Assembly (NCBI GenBank): GCA_039920165.1
Contig: JBDSEG010000345.1
Coordinates: forward strand, 1-7,652
Direction: 5' to 3'
DNA length: 7,652 bases
Source: JBDSEG01 sp039920165
Lineage (GTDB): Bacteria > Pseudomonadota > Gammaproteobacteria > Burkholderiales > Burkholderiaceae_C
In this document: in pieces, positions 1 through 5,763 of the stretch
How the letters are laid out: each line of letters starts with the position of its first letter
How positions within the stretch are numbered: position 1 is the first letter of the stretch
Translations under genes and position numbers: made by a program
Notes under the pieces: model-generated
Seen by the model: only the letters and a program-made list of their open reading frames with translations
What the model was told of the DNA's origin: nothing
Databases searched by the model: none

Positions 1-263
1 GCCAGGAACTCGATATCCGGCGGCTCGACGAAGTGCTGGCGCGCATGCGCAGCCAGCGTGTCGAGGTGGTCGAACTCGAGGTGCCCAGCCCGTTCGCGCT
101 GCCGCTCATGGTCGAGCGCTTTCGCGAACAGCTCAGCACCGAGAAGCTGGCCGATCGGCTGGCGCGCATGGTGGCCGATATGGAGCGCGTCGCTGATGCA
201 ACGGCACCGGAAGGCGAAGCGGCAGTCGCCGCACCGCGCCGGCGCGCGAGGCGGACGCGATGA
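1..263 (+). CDS. Ligase-associated DEXH-box helicase (Lhr-like), C-terminal end only
   Basis: This is the 3' end of a gene entering from the left; the open frame begins at base 3 and leaves about 86 residues. The tail carries a 'PSPFALPLMVERFREQLS' segment followed by 'KLADRLARM'. I recognise this as the C-terminus of Lhr-family helicases of the ligase-associated type, where a P-x-P/A-F-PL-x-x-(E/D)R pattern precedes a short helix. Such proteins unwind DNA in a bacterial repair module together with an ATP-dependent DNA ligase, an exonuclease and a phosphoesterase, which would lie left of this window. The last residues are a basic Ala/Arg-rich extension (about residues 65-86) of low complexity, probably disordered. 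The stop codon overlaps the start of the nuclease gene (ATGA), so the two are translationally coupled. All helicase motifs lie outside the window, so the assignment rests on the tail alone. Confidence 0.7.
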   Translation, partial: QELDIRRLDEVLARMRSQRVEVVELEVPSPFALPLMVERFREQLSTEKLADRLARMVADMERVADATAPEGEAAVAAPRRRARRTR

Positions 264-772
264 CGCACGGCAGCGGGCTGCGCGCATGCGTCGTTGCGTG
301 CCTGCTCGGGCTCGTCGTTGCGGCGCCGGCCTCGGCGCAGTCGACCTTCGCCGGCGTGGTGACCCGCGTCAGCGACGGCGATACGGTCTGGGTGCGGCCC
401 GATGGCGCGCACCGCAAGCCGGTCAAGCTGCGCCTGCGCGGCATCGATGCGCCGGAGCGCTGCCAGGAGGGCGGCGTGGCGTCGACCGCGGCGCTGAGTG
501 CGCTGGTTCTCGCGCAGCGGGTCGAGGTCACGGCCCGAGCACGCGACGGCTACGGCCGGCTTGTCGGCGACATGCACCGCGAACGCGACGGCGTGGACAC
601 CGGCGCATGGATGGTGCGCAACGGCCACGCATGGAGCGGGCGCTTCCACGGCCGGCCGGTGCCGTATGCGCGCGAAGAGGAGCTTGCGCGAGCGGCCCGG
701 CGCGGCCTCTTCGCGGACGCCGATGCCGTCGCGCCGGCACAGTTCCGAAAGCGGCATGGGCCGTGCGGCTGA
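260..772 (+). CDS. Secreted thermonuclease-like (SNase/TNase domain) nuclease
   Basis: The 170-residue protein has a Sec signal peptide: an Arg at 8, a hydrophobic core at 10-22 and an A-S-A|Q site near residue 26. One staphylococcal-nuclease fold follows. The family's active-site pattern is complete. DGDT at 39-42 supplies the calcium-binding Asp41. 'RLRGIDAPE' at 58-66 supplies Arg58, Asp63 and Glu66, matching R35, D40 and E43 of the Staphylococcus enzyme. 'YGR' at 98-100 supplies Arg100, matching R87. An active, calcium-dependent, exported sugar-non-specific nuclease is therefore likely. The mature protein has only two cysteines (68 and 169), which could form a disulfide in the periplasm or outside the cell. 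The ATG at 260 overlaps the helicase stop codon by 4 nt and has a GAGG ribosome site at 248-251. It probably shares a transcript with the helicase, although the two proteins would act in different compartments. Confidence 0.9.
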   Translation: MTHGSGLRACVVACLLGLVVAAPASAQSTFAGVVTRVSDGDTVWVRPDGAHRKPVKLRLRGIDAPERCQEGGVASTAALSALVLAQRVEVTARARDGYGRLVGDMHRERDGVDTGAWMVRNGHAWSGRFHGRPVPYAREEELARAARRGLFADADAVAPAQFRKRHGPCG

Positions 773-774
773 GG

Positions 775-815
775 CGTTGGCCCGCGCGGTCGCTTGCGCT
801 CGCGCGCCGGCAACG
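775..815 (+). terminator. GC-rich imperfect hairpin after the nuclease gene (possible terminator)
   Basis: Two arms, 775-788 (CGTTGGCCCGCGCG) and 803-815 (CGCGCCGGCAACG), can pair as 5 bp, then 2 bp after a bulged G780, then 5 bp past one C/C mismatch, leaving a loop of about 14 nt. It begins 3 nt after the nuclease stop codon. Only two T residues follow the stem, so this is not a canonical intrinsic terminator. It may be a Rho-assisted terminator or simply a 3'-end stabilising stem. It overlaps the candidate -35 element of the next gene. Confidence 0.35.
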
Positions 816-822
816 TTAGGAT
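794..822 (+). promoter_or_regulatory. Candidate sigma-70 promoter for the toxin-antitoxin block
   Basis: TTGCGC at 794-799 and TAGGAT at 817-822 are separated by 17 bp. They match the -35 consensus at 3 of 6 positions and the -10 consensus at 4 of 6. The predicted start of transcription, near 828-830, falls inside the palindrome at 822-835. The elements are weak individually. The support comes from the correct spacing and from their place in the only sizeable gap (81 nt) upstream of the antitoxin gene. Confidence 0.35.
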
Positions 823-835
823 GTTTCATGAAACA
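822..835. promoter_or_regulatory. Perfect 14-bp palindrome TGTTTCATGAAACA, candidate antitoxin operator
   Basis: The sequence TGTTTCATGAAACA equals its own reverse complement over all 14 bases, and it stands out as AT-rich in a very GC-rich region. It lies 18 bp upstream of the antitoxin ATG and overlaps the end of the candidate -10 element and the expected transcription start. MazE-type antitoxins, alone or complexed with the toxin, generally repress their own operon by binding palindromes at the promoter, so this is the natural operator candidate. Binding itself is inferred. Confidence 0.5.
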
Positions 836-853
836 GCCTGCGGAGCCTGCTGC

Positions 854-1078
854 ATGACCACCCCGATCGCGCAACGTGTCCACAAGCACCGCCTCGGACT
901 GCGTGCCGCTGGACTGCGGCCGGTACAGATCTGGGTACCCGATACGCGGCGCGCCGGTTTTGCGGATGAGTGCCGGCGGCAATCGTTGAGCCTCGCCGAT
1001 GACGCGGCGGCGATGGCCGACGAGGCGGCGCTGCACGCCCTGCTGGAACAGGTGGCCGATACCGATGGCTGGCGCTGA
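854..1078 (+). CDS. MazE-like antitoxin (DUF3018 type)
   Basis: The 74-residue protein begins MTTPIAQRVHKHR and contains 'LRAAGLRPVQIWVPDTRR' at about 15-32, the hallmark I recognise in DUF3018 or 'MazE-like antitoxin' proteins. The C-terminal half is acidic and Ala/Asp/Glu-rich, ending 'DTDGWR', as expected for a flexible tail that wraps the toxin. It should neutralise the MazF-like product of the next gene, 18 nt downstream, and bind DNA to control the operon. I chose the ATG at 854 because GGAG at 842-845 sits 8 nt ahead of it and because the family starts there. An in-frame ATG at 821 would add a Cys-rich MFHETACGACC leader and would place the palindrome inside the gene, which is less likely. 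The antitoxin-first order is typical of these modules. Confidence 0.85.
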   Translation: MTTPIAQRVHKHRLGLRAAGLRPVQIWVPDTRRAGFADECRRQSLSLADDAAAMADEAALHALLEQVADTDGWR

Positions 1079-1096
1079 CGTTCCGGGGCAGCGGGC

Positions 1097-1420
1097 ATGC
1101 GTCGCGGCGATCTTCTCACTATCGGGCTACGTGGCGACCTGGGCAAGCCGCGACCCGCGCTGGTGATTCAGTCGGACCTGTTCGACCTTCACCCTTCCGT
1201 CACCGTGCTGCCGCTGACCAGCCGACTGCACGACGCACCGTTGGTACGTATCACCGTCCAACCCAGTTCGCGCAACGGCCTGCGCGAGCAGTCGCAGGTG
1301 ATGGTGGACAAACCGAGTTCGGTCTTGCGCGAGCGCCTGGGGCCGGTGTTCGGGCATGTCGGTGACGAAACCTTGCTGGCCGTGAACCGCGCACTGGCCG
1401 TGTTTCTCGGCCAGGCTTGA
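1097..1420 (+). CDS. MazF/PemK-family endoribonuclease toxin
   Basis: The 107-residue protein has the CcdB/MazF-like fold pattern. RRGDL at 2-6 begins strand 1, and 'GKPRPALVIQSD' at 16-27 supplies conserved Arg19. 'VTVLPLTS' at 35-42 supplies Thr41, matching T46 of Kid. 'SQVMVDKP' at 66-73 supplies Asp71, matching D75 of Kid. By eye, the position of Kid's catalytic Arg73 is Met69 here, as in a number of MazF relatives, so the exact catalytic set and cut site cannot be inferred. MazF toxins cleave mRNA or other RNA at short sequences and stop growth when the antitoxin is lost. The gene follows the antitoxin by 18 nt with a GGGG element at 1085-1088 as a possible ribosome site. The YciH gene starts 9 nt after it. 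The length is normal and nothing looks broken. Confidence 0.88.
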   Translation: MRRGDLLTIGLRGDLGKPRPALVIQSDLFDLHPSVTVLPLTSRLHDAPLVRITVQPSSRNGLREQSQVMVDKPSSVLRERLGPVFGHVGDETLLAVNRALAVFLGQA

Positions 1421-1429
1421 ACTGTCTGC

Positions 1430-1795
1430 ATGCCCTGGCCGCGCGATGACGGAACCACTCGACTCGTCTACTCGACCGACCGCGGCCGCACCTGCCCGGC
1501 ATGCCGGCGCGCTGTGGCGGACTGCATCTGCTCGGCCGCCAAGGCGGTGGCACCGACCGGCGACGGCATCGCGCGGGTCGCCCGCGAGACCAAGGGCCGC
1601 GGCGGCAAGACGGTGACGCTGGTGCGCGGGCTGGCGATCGATGCCGATGCGCTGACGGCGCTCGGCAAGCAATTGCGCAGCGCGTGCGGGGCGGGCGGCG
1701 CGGTGAAGGACGGTGTGATCGAGGTCCAGGGCGATCATCGCGAGCGGGTCGCCGCGTGGCTGGCCGAGCGCGACTTCAAGGTCCGCATCGGCTGA
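1430..1795 (+). CDS. yciH: YciH-type SUI1/eIF1-family translation factor with Cys4 motif
   Basis: The 121-residue protein starts with 'RLVYSTDRGR' at 11-20, which resembles the E. coli YciH N-terminus. A probable zinc knuckle follows, C22-P-A-C25-x6-C32-I-C34, which E. coli YciH lacks but many bacterial relatives carry. The SUI1 domain fills residues 45-121, with 'GRGGKTVT' at 56-63 and 'CGAGGAVKDGVIEVQGDHR' at 86-104, both diagnostic. The family resembles eukaryotic eIF1 and bacterial IF3 in ribosomal P-site binding; in E. coli, YciH has been linked to inhibition of translation initiation under stress. Location is the cytosol. The gene lies 9 nt after the toxin gene and 16 nt before the TPR-methyltransferase, so it is probably co-transcribed. 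The ATG at 1430 has no strong Shine-Dalgarno, which suggests translational coupling to the toxin gene. Confidence 0.92.
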   Translation: MPWPRDDGTTRLVYSTDRGRTCPACRRAVADCICSAAKAVAPTGDGIARVARETKGRGGKTVTLVRGLAIDADALTALGKQLRSACGAGGAVKDGVIEVQGDHRERVAAWLAERDFKVRIG

Positions 1796-1811
1796 AGCGA
1801 AGCGGGCTTCG

Positions 1812-2909
1812 ATGAGCAACACCGATTTCGAGGCCGCGAAGGTGCTATTTCTCGAAGGCCTTGCCGAATTGAAGGCGGGGCGCCACGCGCAGGCCGAACA
1901 GCGCTTCATGGCGTCGCTCGAATTGCTGCCGGGGCGCATCTCCACCCTCGTCAACCTGGCCGCGACGCGGCTCGCGCTCGGTCGGCCGCACGACTCGCTG
2001 GCGACCGCCGACGCCGTCCTCGCGCTCGAACCGGAAAACGCCGATGCCTTGTTCCACCGCGCCAATGCGCTGGCCGAACTGGGCCGCCATCCCGAGGCGC
2101 TGACGGCGTTCCAGACCGTGTGCCGGATCGAACCCGGGCAGGCGCAGGCGTGGAGCCAGGCCGGCTCGATGCTGCGCGAAAGCGGGCGGCTCGATGAAGC
2201 CGCGTACGCCTTCGAGCAGGCGATCGCGCACGGCGCCGATCCCGATCTGCACCGCTACTACCTCGCCGCGGTGCGTGGCGATGGCGCGCCGCCGAGCGCG
2301 CCCGCGCGCTATGTGCAAGGGCTCTTCGACGCCTACGCGGGCGAGTTCGATGCGCACCTCGTCCAGATGCTCGGCTATTCGGCGCACCGCACGGTGGTGG
2401 AGCTGCTGCCGCCTTCGCGAAGCTGGCGCAGCGCGCTCGACCTGGGCTGCGGAACCGGCCTGTGCGGGGCCCTGTTGGCGGAGCGTGTGGAGCGGCTGGT
2501 CGGGGTCGATCTTTCCGCCGGCATGCTCGAGCAGGCACGCGCGACCGGCGTGTATGCGAGCCTGTTGCAGGCCGATCTGGTCGAGCACCTGCGCGCCACC
2601 GACGAGCGCCACGATCTCGTCCTCGCGGCCGATGTCTTCATCTATGTCGGCGCGCTCAAGCCGGTGTTCGAGCAGGTCGCGCGCGTGCTCGAAACTGGCG
2701 GCTTGTTCTGCTTCTCGGCCGAATGCGCGAGCGACGAGGCGCGCGATATCGAGCTCGGCACGAGCCTGCGCTATGCGCATTCCGGCCGCTACCTGGCTGC
2801 TCTGGCGCAGGGGCACGGTTTCGAGGTCGAGCGCATCGTCGAGGCGCCGATCCGCGAGGAGCAGCGGCGGCCGATTCCCGGGCGCTTCATGCGCTTGCGG
2901 CGCTCCTGA
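1812..2909 (+). CDS. TPR-repeat class I SAM-dependent methyltransferase (COG4976 type)
   Basis: The 365-residue protein has two parts. Residues about 5-142 form four tetratricopeptide-like repeats (near 7-40, 42-74, 75-108 and 110-142), a protein-docking scaffold. A linker with 'YVQGLFDAYAGEFDAHL' at 167-183 is typical of this methyltransferase group. The Rossmann methyltransferase domain follows: motif I 'LDLGCGTG' at 209-216, acidic Asp233 in 'VGVDLS' to hold the ribose of S-adenosylmethionine, Asp255 in 'QADLVEHL', and 'DLVLAADVFIYVG' at 268-280. The methyl acceptor is unknown; the TPR part suggests a protein or a complex-bound substrate. It is cytosolic, with no signal peptide. The ATG at 1812 lies 16 nt after yciH with no clear ribosome site. 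A small CG-rich hairpin (CGAAG at 1798-1802, CTTCG at 1807-1811) directly abuts the start codon and might modulate initiation. Confidence 0.87.
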   Translation: MSNTDFEAAKVLFLEGLAELKAGRHAQAEQRFMASLELLPGRISTLVNLAATRLALGRPHDSLATADAVLALEPENADALFHRANALAELGRHPEALTAFQTVCRIEPGQAQAWSQAGSMLRESGRLDEAAYAFEQAIAHGADPDLHRYYLAAVRGDGAPPSAPARYVQGLFDAYAGEFDAHLVQMLGYSAHRTVVELLPPSRSWRSALDLGCGTGLCGALLAERVERLVGVDLSAGMLEQARATGVYASLLQADLVEHLRATDERHDLVLAADVFIYVGALKPVFEQVARVLETGGLFCFSAECASDEARDIELGTSLRYAHSGRYLAALAQGHGFEVERIVEAPIREEQRRPIPGRFMRLRRS

Positions 2910-2956
2910 CCTCAGCGTGCTTCGGAACGAGGCCGACTAAGATCGCGCCGATCGCC

Positions 2957-3325
2957 ATGTCGCCCGCCTCGCTACTTTCCGCCACCACGCGTCGCCGCGC
3001 CATTGCGTTGTGGCTCGCGTTGTTGCTTCCGGCCATGCAGTCGCTGGCTGGCTGGCACGCCATTTCGCACCTGCCGGTCCCGTCCTCCGAGCAACTGCGT
3101 TCTGTCGAGGCGAGCGGCGAGGACTCGCGCTCTGCGAAGCTGCAAGCCTGCGCGCTGTGCCTCACGCTGGCCGGGGTGGCCAGTGCGGCGCCCGCCGCGA
3201 ACCCGGCGCAAGCCGCGGCCTTGCGCGCCGCGCCGGTCATGGCGCCGGTCGTTGCCGCGCCGCGTGCGGGCATCGCCAACCTGCTGGCCTACCAGGGCCG
3301 CGCACCGCCGATCTCCGCGCTCTGA
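2957..3325 (+). CDS. Small exported or membrane-anchored His/Cys protein, DUF2946-like
   Basis: The 122-residue protein starts with three arginines (12-14) and a hydrophobic stretch at 15-32, either a signal peptide or a single membrane anchor. After it come H34-x3-H38 ('HAISH'), C65-x2-C68 ('CALC'), an Ala-rich segment (about 73-100) and a closing 'YQGRAPP' motif at 112-118. The C-x2-C pair and the Arg-x-Pro-Pro ending resemble DUF2946 proteins, short uncharacterised proteins often found beside metal-transport genes. I do not recognise the exact family with certainty. It leads the predicted metal-uptake operon, 47 nt after the methyltransferase gene and 71 nt before the outer-membrane protein gene. 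The His and Cys pairs could bind zinc or copper in the periplasm, perhaps as a chaperone or sensor; this is inference. No good Shine-Dalgarno precedes the ATG at 2957, so the start is moderately certain. Confidence 0.65.
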   Translation: MSPASLLSATTRRRAIALWLALLLPAMQSLAGWHAISHLPVPSSEQLRSVEASGEDSRSAKLQACALCLTLAGVASAAPAANPAQAAALRAAPVMAPVVAAPRAGIANLLAYQGRAPPISAL

Positions 3326-3338
3326 GTTCGCCCGCTGC

Positions 3339-3361
3339 CCGCGCGAGCCCCGCTCGCGCGG
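3339..3361 (+). other. Perfect 10-bp GC hairpin between the first two metal-operon genes
   Basis: CCGCGCGAGC at 3339-3348 and GCTCGCGCGG at 3352-3361 pair perfectly around a CCC loop, 13 nt after the stop codon of the small His/Cys gene and 35 nt before the ATG of the outer-membrane protein gene. There is no T-run after it, so it is not a standard terminator. In mid-operon it could act as an attenuator, a processing site, or a barrier protecting an upstream mRNA fragment so that the two genes are expressed at different levels. Confidence 0.6.
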
Positions 3362-3396
3362 CGGCTCCAACGACCTCGTGCCTGGAGACAGCATCC

Positions 3397-4800
3397 ATGA
3401 ATTCCTTGATTGCGGCCGGCTTCGCGCTCGCCGCGGTGGTGCCGGCGTTCCAAGCGCAAGCCCAGGCCGCCGAACTTGCACCTTCCTCGGCGGCGGCCGA
3501 TCTTCGCGCGCTGCGCCAGCAGCTAGATGCCCTGCGCAACGACTACGAAGCCCGGCTGCAGTCGCTCGAAGCGCGGGTGCGCGCCGCCGAGGCGCGGCCT
3601 TCCGCCGTCGCCCCCGCCGCAGCGCCCTCGGTGGCCGTCGCCGCCTCGGCTCCCGCCGCGAGTGCCGGCGGCGGCGCGAATGCCTTCAATCCGGCGCTCT
3701 CGCTGATCCTGTCGGGCGTGTACGCCAACGCCTCGCGCGATCCGTCGAGCTACGCAATCCGCGGCTTCGCGTTGCCGGCGCGGGCCGAGGCCGGGCCCGG
3801 ATCGCGCGGCTTCAGCCTGGCCGAAACCGAGCTCGGCCTGTCGGCGAGCATCGACCCCTGGTGGCGGGGCAGTGCCAGCATCGCGATCCACGGCGACGAT
3901 ACCGTCTCGGTCGAAGAGGCCTATGTGCAGACGACGGCGCTCGGCAACGGCCTCACGTTGAAGGCCGGGCGCTTCTTCTCGAACATCGGCTACCTCAACC
4001 CGAAGCACGCCCACACCTGGGACTTCGTCGATAACCCGCTCGCCTACCAAGCGCTGCTCGGCACTCAGTTCGGCGACGACGGCGTGCAACTGCGCTGGCT
4101 CGCGCCGATCGATCGCTATGTCGAGCTCGGCGCCGAGCTCGGCCGCGGGCGCAGCTTTCCGGGCAGCGACAGCGGGCGCAACGGCGCCGGGATGTGGTCG
4201 CTCTCGGCCCACACCGGTGGCGATATCGGCGACAGCCAGGACTGGCGCGCCGGCCTGTCGGTGCTGGGCGCGAAGGCAAGCGGGCGCGGCCTCGCCCAGG
4301 TTGATGCCGCCGGCCGGCCGGTCGAGACGGCCTTCATCGGCACGACCCGGGTCTACGTCGCCGATGCGGTATGGAAGTGGGCGCCAGGCGGCAATGCGAC
4401 GCGTACCAGCTTCACGCTGCAGGGCGAATATCTGCGCAGCCGGCGCCGCGGCGATCTGGTTTACGACGTCGGCGGGGCCGAGTCCGCAGGCGACTTGCGC
4501 GCGACGCAATCGGGCTGGTATGTGCAGGGCGTGTACCAGTTCGTGCCGCGCTGGCGCTTGGGGCTGCGCACCGAGCGGCTCGATCCCGGCAATCCGGACT
4601 ACGGCACGAATGCAGGCCTGTTCTCACCCGTCTCGGGGCGGCCAAGCAAGACGAGCCTGATGCTCGACTACAGCGCGAGCGAGTTCTCTCGCCTGCGCAT
4701 GCAGTTCGCGCTCGATAGGGCGCGCGAAGGCTCTGCCGACCGGCAGGTCTTTTTGCAATACCAGATGAGCCTCGGTGCGCACGGTGCGCACGGCTACTGA
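3397..4800 (+). CDS. Outer-membrane beta-barrel (porin-like) protein of the metal operon
   Basis: The 467-residue protein has a signal peptide cleaved near residue 24 (A-Q-A|A-E). Its n-region is unusual in having no Lys or Arg. Residues 34-66 form a short coiled coil (leucines in heptads), then an Ala/Pro linker at 67-95, then a long stretch of amphipathic beta-strands to the end. This layout resembles porins that carry an N-terminal periplasmic coiled coil. Well-conserved-looking stretches are 'GRFFSNIGYLNPKHAHTWDF' at 191-210 and 'FGDDGVQLRWLAP' at 225-237. The tail ends GAHGAHGY, with the terminal aromatic typical of barrels and two histidines encoded by a tandem 9-bp repeat. There is no TonB box or plug domain. 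Directly upstream of a znuA-like gene (21 nt), it probably lets the metal or its complex cross the outer membrane. The ATG at 3397 has GGAGA at 3384-3388. Confidence 0.8.
   Translation: MNSLIAAGFALAAVVPAFQAQAQAAELAPSSAAADLRALRQQLDALRNDYEARLQSLEARVRAAEARPSAVAPAAAPSVAVAASAPAASAGGGANAFNPALSLILSGVYANASRDPSSYAIRGFALPARAEAGPGSRGFSLAETELGLSASIDPWWRGSASIAIHGDDTVSVEEAYVQTTALGNGLTLKAGRFFSNIGYLNPKHAHTWDFVDNPLAYQALLGTQFGDDGVQLRWLAPIDRYVELGAELGRGRSFPGSDSGRNGAGMWSLSAHTGGDIGDSQDWRAGLSVLGAKASGRGLAQVDAAGRPVETAFIGTTRVYVADAVWKWAPGGNATRTSFTLQGEYLRSRRRGDLVYDVGGAESAGDLRATQSGWYVQGVYQFVPRWRLGLRTERLDPGNPDYGTNAGLFSPVSGRPSKTSLMLDYSASEFSRLRMQFALDRAREGSADRQVFLQYQMSLGAHGAHGY
4774..4791 (+). repeat. Tandem 9-bp repeat GGTGCGCAC x2 at the 3' end of the barrel gene
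   Basis: Two identical copies of GGTGCGCAC (4774-4782 and 4783-4791) lie back to back and encode Gly-Ala-His-Gly-Ala-His, just before the final Gly-Tyr and stop. The repeat is in frame and duplicates a His-bearing tripeptide at the C-terminus of a predicted metal-operon outer-membrane protein. It could be a selected feature or a small slippage duplication. Confidence 0.8.
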
Positions 4801-4821
4801 CGTTGAGAGCGGGAGTCATCG

Positions 4822-5763
4822 ATGAACCTTCGATCGATCAAAAACAGCCTGGCGTTCGCTGCCCTCGCGGCGGGGGCAGCCTTCGCTGTGCCGGCCCAGG
4901 CCTCCATCAAGGTCTTCGCGTGCGAGCCCGAGTGGGGCGCACTCGCGCAGGAACTCGGCGGCGCGCTTGTCGAGGTCTCGATCGCTACCAGCGCATTGCA
5001 GGACCCGCACCATATCCAGGCCAAGCCGAGCCTGATCGCGCGCGCGCGCAGCGCCGATCTGGTCGCCTGCACCGGCGCGGAACTCGAAGAGGGCTGGTTG
5101 CCGATCCTGCTGCAGCAAGCGGGCAATTCGAAGGTTCAGCCGGGCCAGCCGGGCCATTTCGCCGCGGCCGATTTCGTCCGCAAGCTGGGCGTTCCAGCGC
5201 AGCTCGACCGGGCCCAGGGCGATGTGCACGCGGCCGGCAATCCGCACATCCAGACCGACCCGCGGCTCGTTGCGCAGGTGGCGACGGCGCTGGCCGCACG
5301 GCTGCGCCAGATCGACCCCGCGAATGCGATCGAATACGGCCGCCGCGAGGCCGACTTCGCGCAGCGCTGGCAGCGCGCGCAGGACGGCTGGAGCGCCCGC
5401 GCTGCGCCACTCAAGGGATTGCCCGTCGTCTCGCAGCACCAGGCCTTCTCGTACCTCTACGACTGGCTCGGCATGCGCGAGGTCGCGGTGCTCGAACCCA
5501 AGCCCGGCGTCGAACCGACCGTGTCGCACTTGCAGTCGGTGCAGGCGGCGCTGAAAGTGACTCCGGCGCGCATGGTGCTGTACGCCGCCTACCAGGATGC
5601 GCGCGCGTCCGAATGGCTGAACAAGAATGCCGGCGTTGCAGTCGTCAAGCTGCCGTTCACGGTCGGTGGCAGCGACGCGGCGAAGGATCTGTTCGGCCTG
5701 TTCGACGATACGGTCGCGCGCCTGCTCGCCGGTGCCGGTGTCGGCGCCGGGGCGAAGCCGTGA
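4822..5763 (+). CDS. znuA: ZnuA-like periplasmic metal-binding protein of an ABC transporter
   Basis: The 313-residue protein carries a signal peptide (Arg4, Lys7, hydrophobic core 9-23, cleavage after A-Q-A27). The rest matches cluster A-I solute-binding proteins for zinc or manganese. Metal-ligand candidates are H63 in 'DPHH' at 61-64, H142 in 'NPH' at 140-142 and H206 in 'SQHQAFSYL' at 204-212, with an acidic fourth ligand probably in the C-terminal lobe, such as D285 in 'FTVGGSDAAKDL'. 'CTGAELEEGWLP' at 83-94 is also a family motif. The His-rich loop seen in many ZnuA proteins is missing, so the metal cannot be fixed from sequence; zinc is most likely because three His are present. It delivers metal to the permease encoded next, whose GTG start overlaps this stop by 4 nt. 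The ribosome site GGGAG at 4811-4815 supports the ATG at 4822. Confidence 0.92.
   Translation: MNLRSIKNSLAFAALAAGAAFAVPAQASIKVFACEPEWGALAQELGGALVEVSIATSALQDPHHIQAKPSLIARARSADLVACTGAELEEGWLPILLQQAGNSKVQPGQPGHFAAADFVRKLGVPAQLDRAQGDVHAAGNPHIQTDPRLVAQVATALAARLRQIDPANAIEYGRREADFAQRWQRAQDGWSARAAPLKGLPVVSQHQAFSYLYDWLGMREVAVLEPKPGVEPTVSHLQSVQAALKVTPARMVLYAAYQDARASEWLNKNAGVAVVKLPFTVGGSDAAKDLFGLFDDTVARLLAGAGVGAGAKP

Noticed and set aside
58..819. 253-codon plus-strand frame across the helicase tail and nuclease
   Set aside because: Arg-rich out-of-frame shadow of the nuclease gene, which has a signal peptide and complete active site in another frame.
821..853. Earlier in-frame ATG at 821 for the antitoxin
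   Set aside because: It would add a leader with three clustered Cys, has no ribosome site and would include the palindrome in the gene; the ATG at 854 has GGAG at proper spacing and fits the family start.
1798..1811. Small CGAAG/CTTCG hairpin as a terminator after yciH
   Set aside because: Only 5 bp, no T-run and directly against the next start codon; better regarded as possible local structure at the ribosome site.
1127..2065. Long open frame on the minus strand opposite the toxin, YciH and TPR genes
   Set aside because: Its translation is Arg/Ala-rich, low in family motifs and antiparallel to three well-supported genes; long antisense frames are expected at this GC content.
2910..2956. 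Promoter or Zur box before the metal operon
   Set aside because: TAAGAT at 2938-2943 could be a -10, but no -35 lies at the right distance, and no AT-rich dyad resembling a Zur site is visible. The gap may simply be intra-operonic, or the site may be degenerate.
3523..4509. 328-codon minus-strand frame opposite the outer-membrane barrel gene
   Set aside because: No recognisable motif or ribosome site, and the plus-strand gene has a signal peptide and a barrel pattern.
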